Below the pieces are notes generated by a model. That model was not told the origin of the DNA. It searched no databases and worked only from the letters and a program-made list of their open reading frames with translations. From the NCBI GenBank assembly GCA_003224835.1, contig QHZX01000216.1, positions 1,657 to 13,177 on the forward strand: a stretch of DNA of 11,521 bases, written 5' to 3'. The translations under genes and the position numbers were made by a program. The DNA is from Acidobacteriota bacterium. GTDB lineage: Bacteria; Acidobacteriota; Terriglobia; Terriglobales; Acidobacteriaceae. Shown in pieces: positions 7,858 through 11,521 of the stretch. Positions within the stretch are counted from its first letter, which is position 1, and each line of letters begins with the position of its first letter.

Positions 7858-8742
7858 TCAGGTTACCTCTCGCGCAGGACTGGCGATATCACTAGAGCGA
7901 ACATTGCTTAGAAACTCCTGCACTATCCGGCAGAAGTCTTCCGGACATTCTTCGTAAGGTAGATGCCCGGCCCCGTGCACAATCGCTATACGGGCGCCAG
8001 GCAGATGTTTAGCCATGACCTGTGCCGACGCGAGATCAACCACTCGGTCCTTATCGCCCCAAACCAGCAGAGTTGGAATCCCAGCGATTGTCGGGAGGGT
8101 GGATTCGAGTTGATCCATATCGGGGTGCCAGCTCCGAACAATCTTGATTGCGTGTTCAAAGATTCCGGTCCGAATCAGTGGACGAACATAGCCTTCTAGC
8201 GTTTCGGCGGTAACGCGCTTAGGATCGCCCCACATCCGGCGAACGAAATACCTATGCAGAGGACGAGCCGCTCGCGCCACAATTGGGAATAGAAACGAAA
8301 TCCCCCGGTTGCGCAGTAAAGCCAGCCGTTTCCGTCCGATACCGGACCAGGGATTGGCCGGAGAGATCAGTACCAGCCTGCGAATTCGTGAAGGTATCAG
8401 CCCGGCCAACATTATCGCGGTTGAACCGCCGTAAGAGCTGCCAACCAGATCGCAGCTGCAAATTTCGGCAGCATTCAGGAACGCTAAGAGCCGCTGTGCA
8501 GCTCCCATAAGTCGGCAATCCAAGTCTGCACGGCACTCCGAAAACCCCGCTCCCGGCATGTCCAGAGCAAACACCTCGCGGTCTCGCGCGAATTCCGTAA
8601 TCACCCGGCGCCAGCTGAACGAGTAGCCCAGAAGACCGTGTACAAGAACCAGGGCAGGCCCAGAACCGGCGTGCCAGAACCGGATTCGCGTGCCATTTGC
8701 CTCAACAAACCTCTCGTTTATCGTTTCAGTCGCTTTGGACAT
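7858..8742 (-). CDS. Alpha/beta-hydrolase fold protein
   Basis: Intact 294-residue hydrolase without signal peptide, hence probably cytoplasmic. The lid-containing alpha/beta fold is complete. The oxyanion HG lies in LVLVHGLLG (31-39). The nucleophile elbow is GSSYGG, with Ser103 as nucleophile. The catalytic acid is D232 in WGDKDRVVD, and the base is H260 in GAGHLPYEECPEDF. A basic lid region (RKRLALLRNRG to the VRRMWGDPKRV stretch) lies between strands 6 and 7. This triad covers esterases, epoxide hydrolases, C-C hydrolases and haloalkane dehalogenases. The residue after the oxyanion HG and the lid give no firm hint, so the substrate is not claimed. ATG 8742 has only a weak AGAAG ribosome site. 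It heads a probable two-gene transcript with the DUF58 gene and faces the histidine kinase divergently. Confidence 0.93.
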   Translation of the reverse strand: MSKATETINERFVEANGTRIRFWHAGSGPALVLVHGLLGYSFSWRRVITEFARDREVFALDMPGAGFSECRADLDCRLMGAAQRLLAFLNAAEICSCDLVGSSYGGSTAIMLAGLIPSRIRRLVLISPANPWSGIGRKRLALLRNRGISFLFPIVARAARPLHRYFVRRMWGDPKRVTAETLEGYVRPLIRTGIFEHAIKIVRSWHPDMDQLESTLPTIAGIPTLLVWGDKDRVVDLASAQVMAKHLPGARIAIVHGAGHLPYEECPEDFCRIVQEFLSNVRSSDIASPAREVT

Positions 8743-8787
8743 ATAGCTTCTGTGAATTTCTAATCTGAGACTTAGGATTTGCTCGTC

Positions 8788-8906
8788 ACCCTAGCTCTAC
8801 GCCGCCGATTTCTCATCCGGATTGCCCGCCCAACATCTAACCTTCTCCGGCACAATGCCTTACCAAATAAAGGATATTGGCTTCCAAAAAACATAACCCT
8901 AGCTCT
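8788..8906. repeat. 11-bp direct repeat in the divergent intergenic region
   Basis: ACCCTAGCTCT occurs at 8788-8798 and again at 8896-8906, the copies 108 bases apart and both followed by TAC within a few bases. They flank the region where the divergent promoters of the hydrolase and kinase should lie. Nothing else recognisable is seen in 8743-9040 apart from the TATAAT at 8917-8922. Confidence 0.4.
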
Positions 8907-8916
8907 CTACTAACTT

Positions 8917-8922
8917 TATAAT
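8917..8922 (+). promoter_or_regulatory. TATAAT -10 box upstream of the histidine kinase
   Basis: Perfect TATAAT with transcription expected near 8929. There is no recognisable -35 at 16-18 bases. The second copy of the 11-bp repeat (8896-8906) ends 10 bases upstream, so it overlaps the -35 area and could be an activator or repressor site. Confidence 0.4.
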
Positions 8923-9040
8923 TGCGGAAGAGCTTACTTTGATGGTAGTTAGCGCGTCTATCCAAAACGAAGTCTTGGCAGGGAACGTGCATCCTTCCCA
9001 GCGGACGAGTCTACCTTCGACGCGGCAGTCGGAATTGTCA

Positions 9041-9835
9041 ATGAACCGGGACTTTCAAATTCGCTTCACGGCTGGCTTCTTGACATTGTTCACTGTTGCG
9101 GCGATTACGCTTGCTTGGATTAATTTCCAAAAGGAGAGCCAGTTCGTCGCCCCCTATGACGGCGTCTCCTGGATAGAGCGTAAGGGTGGCGTATTCGCAG
9201 ACCGAGTTGAACCTGCAGGTCCGGCGGCCCGAGCTGGGATTGAGCAGGGTGATCAAATGCTTGCGGCCAATGGTGTGCCCATATCGCGCCTCGACACGCT
9301 GGTTCGTCAGATGTACAGCACCGGAGCGTGGCACAAAGTCAGATATTCGCTGCATCGCGGTGCATTTGCCCTCGATGCCGCTCCTATTCTCGCGGAACAG
9401 GAGCACACGTTCAACGGCTGGCTTAGGCTGATCGGTCTCATTTATTTGGGGATCGGCCTTTACGTCCTGTTTCGGCGTTGGACCGCCCCGGGCTCGACTC
9501 ACTTTTACGTCTTTTGCCTAGTCTCGTTCGTTTTCTGCTCATTTCACTTCACTGGTAAGCTGAATTCGTTTGATCGCGCCATTTACTGGGGAAATATTCT
9601 CGCGAACATGTTGCAGCCGGCGCTGCTGCTGCACTTCGTACTCACGTTTCCTGAAAAGCATGTTGCGTTGCGCAAATACCGCTGGCTGGGTGTTTCGATT
9701 TATGCTCCCGGCCTGCTGTTACTTGGCTATCACGTATTGGCGGTAACCTCTTCGCAAGCCAGCGAGGGCCTCCTGTGGCGGCTGGATCGGCTATCATTAC
9801 GCCCTTTACCCTGCTCTATGTGCTTCCCTATGTGA
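9041..9835 (+). pseudogene. PDZ / multi-TM histidine kinase, N-terminal piece (before frameshift)
   Basis: Sensor half of a large histidine kinase. ATG 9041 is chosen since a cytoplasmic MNRDFQIRF leader and the first helix (FLTLFTVAAITLAWI) follow at once. An in-frame ATG at 8942 would add 33 residues with no family look and would sit too near the TATAAT. A periplasmic PDZ domain covers about residues 36-107, with GGVFADRVEPAG and the carboxylate-binding type loop PAARAGIEQGDQMLAANG. Four further helices follow: WLRLIGLIYLGIGLYVLF, FYVFCLVSFVFCSFHF, ILANMLQPALLLHFVLTFP and YAPGLLLLGYHVLAV. Homology runs through SSQASEGLLWRLDRL to about 9790, then the frame goes off into unrelated residues and stops at 9833-9835. 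In relatives the next helix and a cytoplasmic RQQ.KWV loop should follow; both are missing. Confidence 0.8.
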
Positions 9836-11521
9836 TCCCCGGTATGGGCTTCGCGCCCATGAAGCTGTCCGTCGTCACCCTCGGCATCTTGCCCCTGACA
9901 TTCGGCTATGCGATCTTCCGCTACAGGTTGATGGATGTTGACCTGATCTTCAAGCGCGGAATGGCGTACACCTTCGCGGCGATGGCCATCGCGGGAGCCT
10001 ACTTCACTGCCATCGCCCTGGTCGGCAAGCTCGTACAGACGCGCATTCCGAGCGCTGGCACCACAGGCCTGGTGCTCGCCATTGTGGTAACTGCCGTGTT
10101 GGCCGACCCATTGCGCAAATGGATTCAAGAACGAATGGACAGGGTTTTTTATCGTACCCGCTACGATTATCGCCAGACCCTGGTTGAGTTCGGACGCGAG
10201 TTGAGCGCGGAACCCGACCTCGACAAGATGCTCACCGCGGTTGTGGATCGGTTGTCGCGCACTCTTCTCGTCGATCGCATGGCAATTTTCCTGTCATCAG
10301 GTGAGCGTGCAGACCAATTCATTCTGGCCAAATCGTTCGGCATTCAGCAGACCGCGGGACTTGACTTGGCTTTCCTGAGCATCGACAGGCCTGAACTTTA
10401 TGAAGGCCACGTTTTCTTCGACAACACTCATCATGTTCCTCGCGAAAATGCGAATGCCAGGGAGACGATCGCGCGCCTCGACCTGAACTACTACATTCCT
10501 TGTCGAGCTCAGAAGTCCACAGTGGCCGTTCTTGGGTTGGGAAAAACCGTCACCGGTGATTTTCTTTCCAGCGAAGACGTGGAGTTGCTTGAGACCGTTG
10601 CTGGTTATCTAGCCATCGCAATTCAAAACAGCCGCCTGTACGCGTCTCTCGAACAGAAGGTCGCACAATACGAGCGGCTCAAAGACTTCAATGAGAACAT
10701 CGTCGAATCGATTAACGTTGGTGTTCTCGCGGTCGACCTCCAGGATCGGATCGAATCCTGGAACTCGCAGATGGAAGTAATGTATGCACTGCCTCGCAGG
10801 CAGGCTCTGACCCGTTCGCTAGGGGACGTATTCCCGCCTGAATTTATCGAGGAGTTCTCCCGCGTTCGCCAAAGCCCCGGCATTCACAATCTATACAAAT
10901 TCCGTTTGCCCGTTCCTACCGGGGAAACTCGCACCGTAAATGTCGCCATTGCTCCGCTGGTCACAAAGAAGTTCAACGTGGCCGGTCGCTTGATCATCAT
11001 GGACGACATTACCGAGCGCGTGGAACTCGAGCATCAGCTCTCCCAGTCCGACAAGCTCTCCTCGATTGGCTTGTTGGCGGCGGGAGTTGCGCATGAAGTG
11101 AATACGCCTTTAGCTGTGATCTCGTCCTATGCGCAAATGCTTTCGAAGCAAGTTCAGGGTGATGCCCAGAAGAGCACGTTGCTCGAGAAAATAACCCGCC
11201 AGACTTTCCGGGCCTCGGAGATCGTGAATAACCTGCTGAACTTCTCGCGCACCAGCGGCGCAGAGTTCGCAGAAGTTGATGTCAACCGCGTTATCGTCGA
11301 TACCCTGAGCTTGCTGGAACATCAGTTCAAGACTGGCAGAATTCGCGTCCAGGATGAGTTGGCGGCACATCTTCCGCCCATTCAAGGCAATGCTGGACGC
11401 CTGCAGCAGGTCTTCTTAAATCTTTTCCTCAATGCCAAAGATGCCATGCCTGATGGCGGCACTCTTAGGATTGCAACTTCAAATGGTGATGGAGTCAGCG
11501 TCACTGTTTCCGACAGCGGGT
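9775..11521 (+). pseudogene. Histidine kinase, C-terminal piece (GAF, PAS, HisKA, HATPase; runs off right edge)
   Basis: Homology resumes in another frame at about 9790 (AIITPFTLLYVLPYV) and stays open to the window end. Helices MKLSVVTLGILPLTFGYAIF, MAYTFAAMAIAGAYFTAIAL and TTGLVLAIVVTAVL complete the membrane part, with the YRLMDVDLIFKRG loop between the first two. A GAF domain follows (from LVEFGRELSAEPDLDKML to FLSSEDVELLETVAGYLAIA), then a PAS domain (LKDFNENIVESINVGVLAVD to RLIIMDDITERVE). HisKA carries AAGVAHEVNTPLAVISSYAQ, with the phosphorylatable His at 11092-11094, and the HATPase N-box is LQQVFLNLFLNAKDAMPDGG. The window ends inside the first glycine box (VSDSG). All kinase residues visible are intact, so only the membrane part is damaged. 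A GTG at 9775 with GAGGG upstream could even restart translation, giving a kinase without the PDZ sensor. No partner response regulator is in view. Confidence 0.83.

Noticed and set aside
8750..8900. Small minus-strand reading frame (about 39 codons, arginine-rich) in the divergent intergenic region
   Set aside because: Only a weak ribosome site, a biased composition typical of chance frames, and no supporting signals, unlike the peptide gene at 5163-5282.

Overview
The window looks like chromosomal DNA of an Acidobacteriota member (Terriglobia / Koribacter-like). This is inferred from the family mix (multi-TM PDZ-GAF-PAS histidine kinase, DUF58 protein, c-di-GMP PilZ protein, acyl-CoA mutase large subunit), the intermediate GC content and general resemblance. 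It cannot be proved without a search. No tRNA, rRNA, CRISPR array, IS element or phage gene was seen.

Layout, left to right. 1-2318 (minus): a WaaE/KdtX-like family 2 glycosyltransferase followed by the large subunit of a B12-dependent acyl-CoA mutase that runs off the left edge. Its specificity residues are of the isobutyryl-CoA mutase kind, not methylmalonyl-CoA mutase. 2469-2841 (minus): a small antibiotic-biosynthesis-monooxygenase (ABM) fold protein with a clear terminator. 2961-4096 (minus): a PilZ protein and a LuxR-type regulator whose receiver domain has lost its phosphorylation residues, read as a pair. 4132-4160: a symmetric promoter-like inverted repeat. 4309-5059 (plus): a uroporphyrinogen-III synthase gene (hemD) broken by an internal deletion. 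5075-5338 (minus): a complete miniature transcription unit for a 39-residue exported peptide ending in a CxxC motif. 5442-6257 (minus): a seven-helix membrane protein of unknown function. 6467-8742 (minus): an alpha/beta hydrolase followed by a DUF58 gene that is split by a frameshifting deletion. 8743-9040: divergent intergenic region. 9041 to the right edge (plus): a large PDZ / multi-TM / GAF / PAS histidine kinase, also split by a frameshifting deletion.

The most unusual property of the window is that three unrelated genes (hemD, DUF58, histidine kinase) each lack an internal conserved block, roughly 25 to 45 codons judged from remembered family sequences, and each changes reading frame at the join, while all neighbouring genes look intact. 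Frame arithmetic gives a loss of 2 modulo 3 for hemD and DUF58 but 1 modulo 3 for the kinase. A single constant-length assembly artefact therefore cannot explain all three. Whether this is real gene decay or assembly error is open.

The other points worth attention are the PilZ / pseudo-receiver pair (a possible c-di-GMP output module that does not use phosphorylation), the tiny CxxC peptide gene with its own promoter, leader hairpin, ribosome site and terminator, and the ICM-type active site of the mutase.
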